DNA of 64,000 bases from Methylococcaceae bacterium (GCA_021647585.1 JAKIUK010000011.1:1-64000); one strand, 5' to 3'; numbered from the stretch's first letter, positions 8,303 to 18,112 are shown. Numbers and translations: made by a program. The notes: a model not told the origin generated them from the letters alone.

Positions 8303-9316
8303 ATGAGTAAAAAAATTGTCCTTACCGGTATTACAACAACGGGTACGCCTCATTTAGGGAACTATGCAGGGGCGATTCGACCAGCAATTGAAGCAAGCAA
8401 AGACGATAATGTAAGGCCTTTTTATTTTCTTGCTGATTATCATGCATTAATTAAGTGTCAAGAACCGCAAAGAGTGAGGCAGTCTAGTCTGGAAATTGCT
8501 GCGACATGGTTAGCTCTAGGGCTGGATACCTCGAATGCTGTTTTTTATCGACAATCAGATATACCTGAAATACCCGAGCTATGCTGGATTTTATCGTGTG
8601 TTACTGCTAAAGGTTTGATGAACAGGGCTCATGCTTATAAAGCATCAGTTGCCGAGAATGAAGACGCAGGTGGTAATGATCCAGATAAGGGGATTAATAT
8701 GGGGTTATTTGGTTATCCCGTGCTAATGGCTGCAGATATGCTGATGTTTAAGGCAAATCAGGTGCCTGTAGGTAAAGACCAAATTCAACATATTGAAATG
8801 GCGAGAGACATCGCTACGCGTTTTAATCATATATATGGTGAACATTTTACTATTCCTGAAGCAGTAGTTGATGAAAATGCAGCGACTATATTAGGTTTGG
8901 ATGGTCGTAAAATGAGTAAAAGCTACAACAACACTATTCCGTTATTTGAAACTGAGAAAAAATTCAAAAAATTAATCAATAAAATAAAAACTAATTCCTT
9001 AGAACCGGGGGAACCAAAAGTAACTGAAGGATGTACTTTGTTTGGCATTTATAAAGCGTTTGCCAGAGAGACTGAAGTGGCAGAGATTCGTCAGTGTTAT
9101 GCCGATGGTATTGCCTGGGGAGAAATGAAGAAAGTTCTATTTCAGAAAATTAATGAAGAGATAGCGCCAGCAAGAGAGCGTTATCATGCTTTAATGGACG
9201 CGCCTGAGCATATTGAAGAACAGTTACAAGATGGTGCTGCGAAGGCGCGTGAAATTAGCGTTCCTTTTATGCAAGAGATACGTGAATCAGTAGGTATATC
9301 TCGTATTACAAAATGA
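8303..9316 (+). CDS. trpS: Tryptophan-tRNA ligase
   Basis: 337-aa class I synthetase charging tRNA-Trp. The HIGH-type signature is TPHLGN at residues 15-20 and the KMSKS loop is at 203-207 (GRKMSKSYNN). The segment GYPVLMAADMLMFKANQVPVG is the conserved tryptophan-site region. The gene stands alone between two intergenic spacers; the promoter region is partly occupied by the 163-bp palindrome. TGTAGAAT at about 8263 could be an extended -10 box, with no convincing -35. Confidence 0.95.
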   Translation: MSKKIVLTGITTTGTPHLGNYAGAIRPAIEASKDDNVRPFYFLADYHALIKCQEPQRVRQSSLEIAATWLALGLDTSNAVFYRQSDIPEIPELCWILSCVTAKGLMNRAHAYKASVAENEDAGGNDPDKGINMGLFGYPVLMAADMLMFKANQVPVGKDQIQHIEMARDIATRFNHIYGEHFTIPEAVVDENAATILGLDGRKMSKSYNNTIPLFETEKKFKKLINKIKTNSLEPGEPKVTEGCTLFGIYKAFARETEVAEIRQCYADGIAWGEMKKVLFQKINEEIAPARERYHALMDAPEHIEEQLQDGAAKAREISVPFMQEIRESVGISRITK

Positions 9317-9504
9317 AATCGATAATTTTTAGTGGGTGGCTGATTCAATTCTTTGAACTGGCTAATAAACGCCTGCCGATATAGCTATGTTCGGTGCTGA
9401 CTTTGGCCTTCTTAGCTGTTTCTACGCTGATGTATGTTTCCTATAACGGTATTTAGTTAAAAATAAAATTTTTTCTGCCTGGTATCCCTAGCAAATAATT
9501 TAAT

Positions 9505-12282
9505 ATGAATGATTTCATTCCAGGACAACGCTGGATAAGTAATACTGAATCTGAATTGGGTTTAGGTTTGATTTTGGATGTGGCTGTTAATCGTGTTTCA
9601 GTACTTTATCTAGCAACTGGTGATAAACGGGTCTATGCCAAAGATAATGCGCCATTAACGCGCGCGCTGTTTTCTGTCAACGATATTATAGAATCAATTG
9701 ACAATATTAAATTAACAGTGAAAGAGGTGATTGAAAAGGAAGGTTTGATTATCTATGTTGGCATTGATGATTCAGGGGAGCAATGCATTTTAGAAGAAAT
9801 GGATTTAAATCATCATATTCAGTTTAATAAACCACAGGATCGATTGTTTACTGGACAAATTGATCCCACTGCCTGGTTCTTATTGCGGTATGAAACATGG
9901 CGCAGACAACAGCAACATCAGCAATCTGCTGTGAAAGGATTGCAAGGTGCGAGAGCTTCTTTAATTGCGCATCAATTGTATATTGCAGATGAAGCAGCTA
10001 GCCGCGTTGAACCTCGTATTATGCTGGCTGATGAAGTTGGTTTGGGAAAAACTATCGAAGCAGGATTGATACTTCAGCATCGATTGACTCATGGTTTAAG
10101 TCAGCGGCAGCTGATTATTGTGCCAGAAAGTTTATTACATCAGTGGCTGGTGGAAATGATAAGACGTTTTAATCTGCGTTTTAGTATTATTGATGAAGAG
10201 CGTTGTTTAGCGATTAGTGAATTAAATCCTTTCCTGACGGAGCAGTTAGTAATGTGTTCACAAGGTTTTTTTTCTGCATACCCGGAACGGCAGTTACAGG
10301 CGGTAGAAGCAGGATGGGATATAGTGGTTGTTGATGAGGCGCATCATCTGGAATGGAATGAACACAGTCCCAGTGCTGATTATTTGTTTGTAGAACAATT
10401 AGCAACTACAACACCGGGTTTGATTTTATTGACGGCAACACCTGAGCAGTTAGGTAAACAGAGTCATTTTGCTCGATTAAGATTGTTAGATCCCGATCGT
10501 TTTTATCAGTTTGAACAGTTTTTAGCAGAGGAAGCTCTCTTTGAACCAGTAGCACATGCTGCCAGCTTACTAATTTCTGGCGATGTAATCACAGAAAAAG
10601 AACGGCAAAGTTTAACAGTATTGCTGAAACAAGATAATGTAAAAGCTTTACTTGACGATGTGAATGATACGGATAAATCATCCAAAGCAAGAGCAGAATT
10701 GATTGATTTGTTACTGGATCACCATGGAACAGGGCGCATTTTATTTAGAAATTCACGGCAAACAGTACAAGGGTTTCCTGATCGGGAAAGTTATGGTTAT
10801 CCTCTAAGAGAATCTGCTTTATCAACCCAATTGGAAGACAGTCCTTATTTTAGTTGGTTGTTGAACAAGTTGAGTGAACTGAATCTTATTGGAGAAAAAG
10901 CACTATTAATTTGTCAGCAAGCTGAAACGGTTATTCAATTAGAGCAAGCTTTGAAGAATCAAAAGGGTATTTTCTCTGCAGTTTTTCATGAAGGCATGAG
11001 TATTGTCGAGCGGGATAGGGCAGCAGCTTATTTTTCAGATGAAGAAAGTACGGTACCGTTGTTAATCTGTTCTGAAATAGGCAGTGAGGGTAGGAATTTT
11101 CAGTTTGTTCATCATTTGATTTTGTTTGATTTGCCGGATAACCCCGATTTATTACAGCAACGTATTGGGCGCTTAGACCGTATAGGGCAAAAGCATGTGA
11201 TACAAATTCATATCCCGTATGTTCTGAATACCCCGCAACATGTTCTTTATCGCTGGTATGACGAAGGGTTCAATGCATTTCAGCATAATTGTTCGGCGGC
11301 TTCTCAGGTTGCCAGTAGATTAGCTGATGATTTATCTAAGGCGCTTGTTAACGATAATCAGTTAGAGATTGATGGCTTTATTGTTAAAACCCAACGCTTG
11401 AATAAAGAATTAGAACTGGAAATGCATAATGGACGGGATCAATTGCTGGAATTGAATTCATGTCGGCAACAGCAGGCTGAAGAACTTATCGCTCAGTTGG
11501 ATGCTATTGAACGAGATAATTCACTATGGCCATACATGGAAGCCATATTTGATTGTTACGGGGTGGACGTCGAATATCATTCAACAGATTGTCATATCCT
11601 TAAGCCTAGTGAAAATCTACGAATTTCCTATTTTCCAATGGTGTCAGAAGATGGCGTCACAGTGACGATAAATAGGGATATTGCCTTGGCCCGTGAAGAT
11701 ATGCAGTTTATCACTCAGGAACACCCAATGGTGATCTCTGCCATGGATTTAGTGTTATCCAGTGAAACCGGAAATGCTGCATTGAGTGTAATTAAGCATC
11801 CTGAACTTAATGCCGGACAATTCTTGCTTGAAATGTTATTTATTGTCGAATGCAGTGCCCCTGCTGAATTAAAAATTGGCCGCTTTTTACCACATACACC
11901 GATCCGGGTTTTGATAGGTCAGAATAAACAAGATATGAGCGAGCTCATTAGTCACCAAAGTCTATTTGAAACAGGTGATAAATTTGATAAGGATCAGATT
12001 ATTAATTTTTTAAATAGTCAACGCAGTCATATTCATGACATTATCAAAGAAGCTGAAGCTGTTGCCGGTGCAAAAATGCAGGGTTTGATTGCTGAAAGTA
12101 ATGCGCAAATGCTGGCAACCTTAACCGCCGAAATCAAGCGCCTTGTTAGATTGAAAAAAATCAATCCAAGTATCAAAGACCAGGAAATTGACCAACTAAA
12201 ACAAATAGCTATGTTGTCACATGAGAATATAAATCAGGCACAGTTAAGATTGGATGCGGTGAGGTTTATAATTACCAATTAA
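9505..12282 (+). CDS. rapA: RNA polymerase-associated protein RapA (SWI2/SNF2 ATPase)
   Basis: 925 aa (E. coli RapA is 968). It has an N-terminal Tudor-like region (PGQRWISNTESELGLGLI), helicase motif I DEVGLGKT near residue 175, motif II DEAH at 277-280, and the C-terminal helicase motifs SEIGSEGRNFQF and QQRIGRLDRIGQ. RapA binds RNA polymerase and promotes its recycling after transcription. The gene is monocistronic by position: 188 bp after trpS, and followed 9 bp later by a small repeat element. The Shine-Dalgarno sequence is weak. Confidence 0.95.
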   Translation: MNDFIPGQRWISNTESELGLGLILDVAVNRVSVLYLATGDKRVYAKDNAPLTRALFSVNDIIESIDNIKLTVKEVIEKEGLIIYVGIDDSGEQCILEEMDLNHHIQFNKPQDRLFTGQIDPTAWFLLRYETWRRQQQHQQSAVKGLQGARASLIAHQLYIADEAASRVEPRIMLADEVGLGKTIEAGLILQHRLTHGLSQRQLIIVPESLLHQWLVEMIRRFNLRFSIIDEERCLAISELNPFLTEQLVMCSQGFFSAYPERQLQAVEAGWDIVVVDEAHHLEWNEHSPSADYLFVEQLATTTPGLILLTATPEQLGKQSHFARLRLLDPDRFYQFEQFLAEEALFEPVAHAASLLISGDVITEKERQSLTVLLKQDNVKALLDDVNDTDKSSKARAELIDLLLDHHGTGRILFRNSRQTVQGFPDRESYGYPLRESALSTQLEDSPYFSWLLNKLSELNLIGEKALLICQQAETVIQLEQALKNQKGIFSAVFHEGMSIVERDRAAAYFSDEESTVPLLICSEIGSEGRNFQFVHHLILFDLPDNPDLLQQRIGRLDRIGQKHVIQIHIPYVLNTPQHVLYRWYDEGFNAFQHNCSAASQVASRLADDLSKALVNDNQLEIDGFIVKTQRLNKELELEMHNGRDQLLELNSCRQQQAEELIAQLDAIERDNSLWPYMEAIFDCYGVDVEYHSTDCHILKPSENLRISYFPMVSEDGVTVTINRDIALAREDMQFITQEHPMVISAMDLVLSSETGNAALSVIKHPELNAGQFLLEMLFIVECSAPAELKIGRFLPHTPIRVLIGQNKQDMSELISHQSLFETGDKFDKDQIINFLNSQRSHIHDIIKEAEAVAGAKMQGLIAESNAQMLATLTAEIKRLVRLKKINPSIKDQEIDQLKQIAMLSHENINQAQLRLDAVRFIITN

Positions 12283-12290
12283 TTGTTTAA

Positions 12291-12360
12291 CCTAGATATA
12301 TCAGTTGATCGCTTAATACGTTCCTTAGTAAATGTTCAGCGGTCAAATGATTTTTCAAGG
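12291..12360. repeat. Small inverted-repeat element, copy 2 (70 bp)
   Basis: Shortest copy of the CCTAG family: left end CCTAGATATATCAGTTGATCG, right end CAAATGATTTTTCAAGG, flanked by TTTAA and TTGAA (4 of 5 match). Its right half (TTAGTAAAT, TTCAGCGGTCAA) matches the right end of the 240-bp copy at 30007. It follows the rapA stop directly, where its hairpin could act as a transcript end. Confidence 0.7.
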
Positions 12361-12403
12361 TTGAAGGGTGCTAGTACTCCGTCAATACAACAATGACAGC
12401 CTC

Positions 12404-12916
12404 CTAGTATCTGAGAATCATTTGCTGTCCTTTTTGTGTCATTTCCAGGTGTTTCATAAAACTCATTCCCAGTAATATTTCATCTTCACGCATGTGAGGG
12501 TTGATTGAAGCGCGAATATTATTTAACTCTATGGCTCCGATACTGACGGATTTTAACAGTGTACTATAGACAGTAATATAACCGTTAGCTGTACTACTTC
12601 GTATTGGATGGCCCTTTATTAGGTGCAGTTTTTTAGCCAGGGTCTCAGGTATGCTAATAACTGTCGCCCCCGTATCAAGCATAAAAGTTACGGGGCTATT
12701 ATTGATTAGGCCATTGGCGACATAATGTCCATAACGGTTTTGTTTTAGTATGACTTCAGCAATATCACCATTTTGGCGAGTATATACATTCTGGTTAGGA
12801 TTGTTTTGCTGATCAAGGTATTTATTAAAGGCAAATGTCAGCATGACTAAAAGCATGATCCAGGCTATGTAGACCATGCCTTGACCTATTTTTGAAGCGT
12901 TATCAGTTTTGTTCAT
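12404..12916 (-). CDS. Membrane-anchored retroviral-type aspartic protease (TIGR02281-like)
   Basis: 170 aa. One transmembrane helix near residues 13-30 (MVYIAWIMLLVMLTFAF) is followed by a periplasmic single-lobe aspartyl protease domain with the catalytic motif LDTGATVIS and a C-terminal ILLGMSFMKHL segment, the pattern of clan AA bacterial proteases; these act as dimers. A longer frame extends 22 codons upstream, but the ATG used here overlaps the DUF2288 stop by 14 bp and matches the family start. The substrate is unknown. Confidence 0.8.
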   Translation of the reverse strand: MNKTDNASKIGQGMVYIAWIMLLVMLTFAFNKYLDQQNNPNQNVYTRQNGDIAEVILKQNRYGHYVANGLINNSPVTFMLDTGATVISIPETLAKKLHLIKGHPIRSSTANGYITVYSTLLKSVSIGAIELNNIRASINPHMREDEILLGMSFMKHLEMTQKGQQMILRY

Positions 12917-13196
12917 GCGTATTTTCTTGAACCAGTACCCAGGGCTTAATGACCACTGCCCAGACGGTTGAATTTTCTTCAACCCATTTTAAAGCCTGCT
13001 GGTCAGAAACCAGGTAGATTTTTTTGTCTTCTAACCATAGTTCAACCTGCGCTTTATTATCAACAGAAAATTGATAAGCTACCTCCACCAAATCAATCTC
13101 AGAACAGACCGAGATGGCTAAACCACTGGCAAAAAAGCGTTGTAACTCATGCCAGGCTATCTGAGATGTTTCCAGATTTATTTCATTTTTAGTCAT
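12903..13196 (-). CDS. DUF2288 family protein
   Basis: 97-aa soluble protein. It shows the family pattern LETSQIAWHELQRFFASG, then EIDLVEVAYQFSVDN, and ends WAVVIKPWVLVQE, recognised as DUF2288, a family of unknown function. It overlaps the downstream aspartic protease gene by 14 bp, so the pair is probably translationally coupled. The start lies 74 bp from the divergent TPR gene, leaving a short shared promoter region. Confidence 0.8.
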   Translation of the reverse strand: MTKNEINLETSQIAWHELQRFFASGLAISVCSEIDLVEVAYQFSVDNKAQVELWLEDKKIYLVSDQQALKWVEENSTVWAVVIKPWVLVQENTHEQN

Positions 13197-13270
13197 TGAT
13201 TAATGGTGTTATTAAACTGAACTGGTATTCTATAGCAATAATTACAAAACTCACAGAATTGGAGAAATTA

Positions 13271-14131
13271 ATGGCATTGTTTGATGCATACAAAAAGAAA
13301 TCAACTTTAAAAACAGCAATAAAACAAACAGTAAAAGCACGAGCAAGTGAGGGCACCAAAGCTGAACTATTATTTAATAGCGCGTATCAAGGCTTTGCAG
13401 ATGTTGTTAAAGATGATTTGATGATGGGTGAAGCTTTGTATAACTGGGGGTTCGCATTATTACATCAAGGCAAATTAAAGCATGAAGAGGACGGTGTTAA
13501 GTTTTATCTGGATGCTATTTCTAAATTTACTTTTTGTTTATTGGTTGAGCCAAATCATCTAGGGGCTGCTATTGATGGCGGTGTCGCTTATATGGATTTA
13601 GCGCACATTTTGAATGTCGATAGTAATGATGAGCTATATGACTTGGCAGCAGAATTTTTTGAAAATGCTGAAAGGATCCAGCGAGGAAGTGCAGCTTATA
13701 ATTTTGCTTGTATTTATGGATTGCGTGGTCAGCATGAAGCTTGTTTGGAGGCATTAGAGTTGTCAAAAGAATGTGGCAGTCTGCCTGTTGCAGAGGATAT
13801 TATCAATGATGTGGATTTGTTAAAAGTAAAAAACACTCAATGGTTTGTGGAGTTTATGGAAAGGCTGGTAGCGGCACCTGAGCCAGAAGTTGATGATGAC
13901 AATGAAGTTACTTATAATGCGGAAGGCGACGTTGTTAATAAAAATAAGAAAAATACACGATATGAAAATGAAGTCGATGGTGTGATTTATGATGCCGAAG
14001 GAAATGTTTTAAATGAAGAGGAAGAGTCTGACCAATCAGAAAAGACAGAAACCGTAGAACAAGTTGTGTCGCCTAAGCCATCCGTAGATACGGTTTCTGA
14101 AGAAAAATCAAATGACGAATTAAAAGGATAA
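13271..14131 (+). CDS. TPR-type repeat protein with acidic C-terminal tail
   Basis: 286 aa. The central part has helical-repeat character, ending in a segment like the TPR end-of-group domain (AAYNFACIYGLRGQHEACLE, then a DVDLLKVKN block). The last 70 or so residues are rich in Asp, Glu, Ser and Lys and contain two related units, VTYNAEGDVVNKNKK and VIYDAEGNVLNEEEE. The start follows GGAGAAA closely; an upstream in-frame ATG at 13196 lacks such a site. No signal peptide is visible, so it is probably cytoplasmic. Function unknown; TPR proteins usually scaffold complexes. Confidence 0.7.
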   Translation: MALFDAYKKKSTLKTAIKQTVKARASEGTKAELLFNSAYQGFADVVKDDLMMGEALYNWGFALLHQGKLKHEEDGVKFYLDAISKFTFCLLVEPNHLGAAIDGGVAYMDLAHILNVDSNDELYDLAAEFFENAERIQRGSAAYNFACIYGLRGQHEACLEALELSKECGSLPVAEDIINDVDLLKVKNTQWFVEFMERLVAAPEPEVDDDNEVTYNAEGDVVNKNKKNTRYENEVDGVIYDAEGNVLNEEEESDQSEKTETVEQVVSPKPSVDTVSEEKSNDELKG

Positions 14132-14157
14132 AAAAGCTTGGGTTTTTTATTGTGGTG

Positions 14158-14721
14158 TCATTTGCCAGGTTTTAGGTTAACCGAAAACGTATGACTTAAA
14201 ATATCCTGGATTTTTTCAATACCTAATTCTCTTGTTACTTTAATGTTTCTTTCTGGAATTGACTCCGGGTGAGGAAATGATTTAAGGGCATGTTCCAGAC
14301 TGGCTTCTCTAATCAGATGTAGCATCGGGTAAGGCGAGCGATTAGTATAGTTAGCTGGGTCCATTGGGCTTTCACCTTCAAAACAATACTGGGGGTGAAA
14401 GCTTGCCAGCTGATAAATTCCTTCATAATCCTGGGTAATTAATAGAGATTCCGCCAGTGAAAGAAAATCAAGATAATCATCAAATTGGCTGAGGTGATCA
14501 GGGTAAATAATCAGCGTCGTTTCAATGTCAGTTTGAGCGTCAAGGCGTAGACATTCAGAGATTACAGCCTGCAGACAGTGTTCAGTTTTATTCGAATTTA
14601 TAACAGCGTAATGAATGCTACCCCGATCATATTCCTGTTTTGCAAAAGGGCAGATGTTGTACTTGATAATGAATGACGTGAGCCAGGTTTTAGTTTGACT
14701 GATTATTTGTTCTGTGGGCAT
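14158..14721 (-). CDS. DUF1415 family protein
   Basis: 187 aa, matching DUF1415 throughout: the N-terminal NICPFAK, central TTLIIYPDHLSQFDDYLDFL, and then YQLASFHPQYCFEG with PANYTNRSPYPMLHLIRE. Function is unknown; the conserved Cys and His residues suggest a metal or redox site, which is an inference only. The gene converges with the TPR gene with 26 bp between stops, where AAAAAAGC/GGTTTTTT could form a weak bidirectional terminator. It has its own promoter space upstream. Confidence 0.85.
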   Translation of the reverse strand: MPTEQIISQTKTWLTSFIIKYNICPFAKQEYDRGSIHYAVINSNKTEHCLQAVISECLRLDAQTDIETTLIIYPDHLSQFDDYLDFLSLAESLLITQDYEGIYQLASFHPQYCFEGESPMDPANYTNRSPYPMLHLIREASLEHALKSFPHPESIPERNIKVTRELGIEKIQDILSHTFSVNLKPGK

Positions 14722-14739
14722 ATTTTACTGGTTAAAAAA

Positions 14740-14764
14740 TAAAAGCCCCTGATGAGGCTTTTAT
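14740..14764 (+). terminator. Terminator-like hairpin AAAAGCC/GGCTTTT
   Basis: The stem AAAAGCC and GGCTTTT encloses an 8-nt loop, with TATTATT after it on the plus strand and A-rich sequence before it, so it could act in both directions. It lies just upstream of the DUF1415 start, where a terminator could insulate that gene from minus-strand transcripts of the CBS gene. The following 14765-15271 holds one small repeat (14933-15095) and no gene I can support. Confidence 0.5.
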
Positions 14765-14932
14765 TATTACTGATTTACTTATTCAATTTTTTACATTTGA
14801 ATGGATACTATACAAAAGTATCTTCGTGGGGTGCGTGCAACGCACCATTTATAATCTGACAAAGAAGAACTAAGGAAAGAGCTGGAAATAATTTGAACAA
14901 TTGACTTGTGCTAATGCATAAGAATCGATAAT

Positions 14933-15095
14933 CCTAGAAAGATCAGTTGGGCGCGGAATTATAGTGTAAGATATTGGTTTCACAGTGTTTTAAAAAAATC
15001 TTAGCTTCACCCATTAGGTTAAGCGAGCATTTTTTTGAAGTGCTGTGGAATCAAGAGCTTGTGCTAGAACCCGTGAGCCAACTGATTTTTCTAGG
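14933..15095 (+). repeat. Small inverted-repeat element, copy 3 (163 bp)
   Basis: Starts CCTAGAAAGATCAGTTGG and ends CCAACTGATTTTTCTAGG, with a perfect 5-bp duplication ATAAT on both sides (14928-14932 and 15096-15100). The interior is related to the copies at 15896 and 41910 in the opposite orientation. No coding capacity. Together with copy 4 it brackets the CBS gene in inverted orientation. Confidence 0.85.
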
Positions 15096-15271
15096 ATAAT
15101 GCTTAGCTGATCTTTTTATCCGTATTATCTGCACACCGCTAAGTTGCCTTCACATTTTTCATGTTCACGCCTTCCATATCACTTGTGTAGTAGGGTTAGT
15201 AACGTAGCTTGTTGCCATGTCTTGAATGGAAAATGTCCAACTTACTTATGTGTCCGTTCCTACGAGCAGGA

Positions 15272-15739
15272 TTATGTATGGCTTTTCCCATTAGCAATAC
15301 GAAGTTCTCTTTCTTCTCTAGCATGTTCTAATTTGGAGAAAACTCGGAGAATATCTGTTGAAGATAAAATTCCAACCAGTTTGTCATCTTTAAGCACAGG
15401 TAAAGCGCCAATTTTATGGTCAGCCATCATTGCTGCAGCATCTGAAGCAAGTGTATCAGGAGTAACCGAGATAACACCGCGACGCATGATATTCTGTACC
15501 TTTTTGGGAATAACATGTAGTTCAGTGCCCGATTTATTTGATTCTATGGCGTTTGAGTTACTTTTTGGACCTAGAGCTTTATACATATCTCTATCAGATA
15601 CCATACCGACAACTTTTCCTTTTTCTACTACAGGTAAATGCCGTACTTTTTCATAGTGGATTAAGAAGAACACCCGATCAATCATATCGTGTGGATCAAT
15701 TGTGAATACATTTGAAGTCATTAATTCTTCAACGCGCAT
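15272..15739 (-). CDS. CBS-domain-pair protein
   Basis: 155 aa made of two CBS domains: residues 1-60 (MRVEELMTSNVFTIDP to GKVVGMVSDRDMYKAL) and 82-140 (VQNIMRRGVISVTPD to LVGILSSTDILRVF). Stand-alone CBS pairs usually bind adenine nucleotides and modulate a partner; no partner can be named here. AGAGGA lies before the ATG. The gene is alone between two inverted copies of the 163-bp element, which gives it a cassette-like setting. Confidence 0.85.
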   Translation of the reverse strand: MRVEELMTSNVFTIDPHDMIDRVFFLIHYEKVRHLPVVEKGKVVGMVSDRDMYKALGPKSNSNAIESNKSGTELHVIPKKVQNIMRRGVISVTPDTLASDAAAMMADHKIGALPVLKDDKLVGILSSTDILRVFSKLEHAREERELRIANGKSHT

Positions 15740-15895
15740 GGAAAGTCCTCTTAATTATGAAATAAATAGCCGACTAAGAATAAGGAAATTAATGTCTTTT
15801 TACAAGAGATTAAACATATAAATAGTAATTAAGATAAAATATAGCAACTTGAAAGAAGTAATTAGGCTGACTATTTAACCTATTTATTACTTGAA

Positions 15896-16058
15896 CCTAG
15901 AAAAATCAGTTGGATCACGGATTCTAGCACAACCCATTGATTCCACAGAACTTCAAAAAAATTCTCACCTAACCGAATGGGTGAGGCTAAGATTTTTTCA
16001 AAGCACTGTGAAACCAATGGATTGCACTATAATCTCGCGCCCAACTGATCTTTCTAGA
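15896..16058 (-). repeat. Small inverted-repeat element, copy 4 (163 bp)
   Basis: Starts CCTAGAAAAATCAGTTGG; the right end is CCAACTGATCTTTCTAGA, with the final G changed to A. Flanks TTGAA and TTGAT agree at 4 of 5 positions. By eye it differs from the copy at 41910-42072 at only about five positions, so these two spread recently or have been homogenised. It ends 44 bp before the adk start and so occupies the adk promoter region. Confidence 0.85.
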
Positions 16059-16102
16059 TTGATTTAGACCATTTTTTACTTTTAATTTTGGAGTTGTTTT
16101 TT

Positions 16103-16741
16103 ATGCGTATTATCCTTTTAGGTAGTCCCGGTTCTGGTAAAGGTACACAGGCGAAGTTTATTACTGAGAAATATGGGATTCCTCAAATTTCTACTGGCGA
16201 TATGCTGCGCGCTGCTGTGCGGGAAGAAACTCCGTTAGGACTGGAAGCTAAAAAAGTAATGGATGCAGGAGGCCTGGTTTCTGATGATATTATTTTGGGG
16301 TTGATTAAAGACCGTATTGGGCAAGAAGATTGTGCTAATGGTTGTTTGCTTGATGGTTTTCCTCGGACTATTGCTCAGGCTGAAGGCCTGAATGCCATGA
16401 AAATTAATATTGATCATGTCATTGAAATAGTGGTGGATGATGCTGAAATTATCAAACGTATGGCAGGAAGAAGAGTGCATCAGAGTTCTGGACGGACTTA
16501 TCATGTTGTATATAATAAACCCAAACAGGAAGGGTTGGATGATGTCACCGGTGAGCCGCTTATTCAACGAGATGATGATAAAGAAGACACAGTGAAAAAG
16601 CGCTTGACTGTCTATCATGAGCAAACTAAACCTTTGGTTGATTATTATTCAGCGCAAGGACAGTCAGTAAAATTTAGCTCTATCGCTGGAGTAGGTGACG
16701 TTAGTGATATTACTGAAAAAATATTTGCTGTTTTATCGTAG
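16103..16741 (+). CDS. adk: Adenylate kinase
   Basis: 212-aa enzyme catalysing ATP + AMP to 2 ADP. The P-loop is GSPGSGKGT at residues 7-15; the AMP-binding region has STGDMLRAA, DGFPRT is present, and the LID domain contains GRRVHQSSGRTYH with RDDDKEDTVKKRL. This is the long bacterial form; the LID lacks the four cysteines of zinc-bearing forms. GGAG lies upstream of this ATG; a TTG five codons earlier is less likely. The 348 bp after the gene (16742-17089) hold no gene, repeat or clear terminator that I can see. Confidence 0.96.
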   Translation: MRIILLGSPGSGKGTQAKFITEKYGIPQISTGDMLRAAVREETPLGLEAKKVMDAGGLVSDDIILGLIKDRIGQEDCANGCLLDGFPRTIAQAEGLNAMKINIDHVIEIVVDDAEIIKRMAGRRVHQSSGRTYHVVYNKPKQEGLDDVTGEPLIQRDDDKEDTVKKRLTVYHEQTKPLVDYYSAQGQSVKFSSIAGVGDVSDITEKIFAVLS

Positions 16742-17089
16742 TAGCACAACATGGCTATGAACTTAATGCAGCTTGTTTCAATTATTTTTCTCAAGACACG
16801 GTTTGATGATCGCTGTAACTTTGAAGACAGTATGCTTGCTTTCAACAGTTTTGAAAAAACAATAGAAAACTTGTAACTTGTTCGTTGTCATATAAAACAA
16901 TTCATATCAACTCTCAAAGACACATAGGGAACTATAAGCCAGTTCTTCAGTGTTTTTGGGCTATGGTGTGAGAATAGTTCAATATTCACCTGGAATAGTT
17001 ATTTACTTTATATAAAGGAGTAGTGAACAACTGGTTTTGCTAGATCTTTAAAGTATAGGTGAATTTAATCGTGGTAAAGAGGTGTGTGA

Positions 17090-18112
17090 GTGTCAAAAAA
17101 AATTGATGTAGCCGTTGTTGGAGCAACAGGTGCAGTTGGGGAAGCGATGTTATCAATTCTGGAAGAACGTGATTTTCCTGTGGGTAATGTTTATGCCTTG
17201 GCAAGTAGTCGGTCAGTTGGGAAACGAATTCCGTTTAAAGACGGTTCGTTAAAAGTTGAAGACCTGGCAGATTTTGATTTTTCAAAAGTACAGATTGGTT
17301 TGTTTTCTGCGGGGGCTGAAATTTCCAGGGAAATTGCTCCTAAGGCAGCAGCAGCAGGGTGTGTTGTCATTGATAATACATCAGAATTTCGATACGACGA
17401 TGATATTCCTTTAGTTGTACCTGAAGTTAATCCAGAAAAAATTGCTGATTATACAGCACGAGGTATCATAGCGAATCCTAATTGTTCAACGATTCAGATG
17501 TTGGTTGCATTAAAACCAATTTATGACGCGGTAGGTATCGAGCGTATCAATGTTTGTACCTATCAGGCTGTTTCAGGTACTGGAAAACAGGCTATAGCAG
17601 AAGTGGTCTCGCAAACAGCCAAGTTGTTGAATGGCAAACCAATCACTCCTGAAGTCTATCCTAAACAAATTGCATTTAACGTGCTCCCACAAATTGATGT
17701 TTTTATGGATAACGGGTACACCAAAGAAGAAATGAAAATGGTGTGGGAAACGCAAAAGATTTTTGCTGATGACAGTATTAAAGTAAACCCGACGGCTGTA
17801 CGTGTTCCCGTGTTTTATGGCCATTCTGAAGCAGTACATATAGAAACTAAACAGAAAATTGATGCAAAATCAGTTCGTGAATTATTAGAAAAAGCACCAG
17901 GTGTTACTGTTTTGGACGAACGTGTTGATGGGGGTTATCCAACAGCTGTGACTGAATCTTCAGGCCATGATGATGTATTTGTTGGACGCATAAGAGAAGA
18001 TATTTCTCATCCGCAAGGTATTGATTTATGGGTGGTTGGTGACAATGTGAGAAAAGGAGCTGCATTAAATAGCGTACAAATTGCAGAAGAGCTGGTAAAA
18101 AATTACATCTAG
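17090..18112 (+). CDS. asd: Aspartate-semialdehyde dehydrogenase
   Basis: 340 aa. NADPH-binding GATGAVGEAML at the N-terminus, catalytic C132 in ANPNCSTIQM, and the GHSEAVHIE active-site segment near 244-252. It reduces aspartyl phosphate to aspartate semialdehyde for lysine, methionine and threonine and for diaminopimelate synthesis. The start is GTG, with AGAGG nine bases ahead; no ATG fits the conserved N-terminus. fimV follows 71 bp later, an arrangement also found in Pseudomonas. Confidence 0.96.
   Translation: MSKKIDVAVVGATGAVGEAMLSILEERDFPVGNVYALASSRSVGKRIPFKDGSLKVEDLADFDFSKVQIGLFSAGAEISREIAPKAAAAGCVVIDNTSEFRYDDDIPLVVPEVNPEKIADYTARGIIANPNCSTIQMLVALKPIYDAVGIERINVCTYQAVSGTGKQAIAEVVSQTAKLLNGKPITPEVYPKQIAFNVLPQIDVFMDNGYTKEEMKMVWETQKIFADDSIKVNPTAVRVPVFYGHSEAVHIETKQKIDAKSVRELLEKAPGVTVLDERVDGGYPTAVTESSGHDDVFVGRIREDISHPQGIDLWVVGDNVRKGAALNSVQIAEELVKNYI

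Noticed and set aside
16751..16876. 40-codon open frame after adk
   Set aside because: No ribosome-binding site and no recognisable family.
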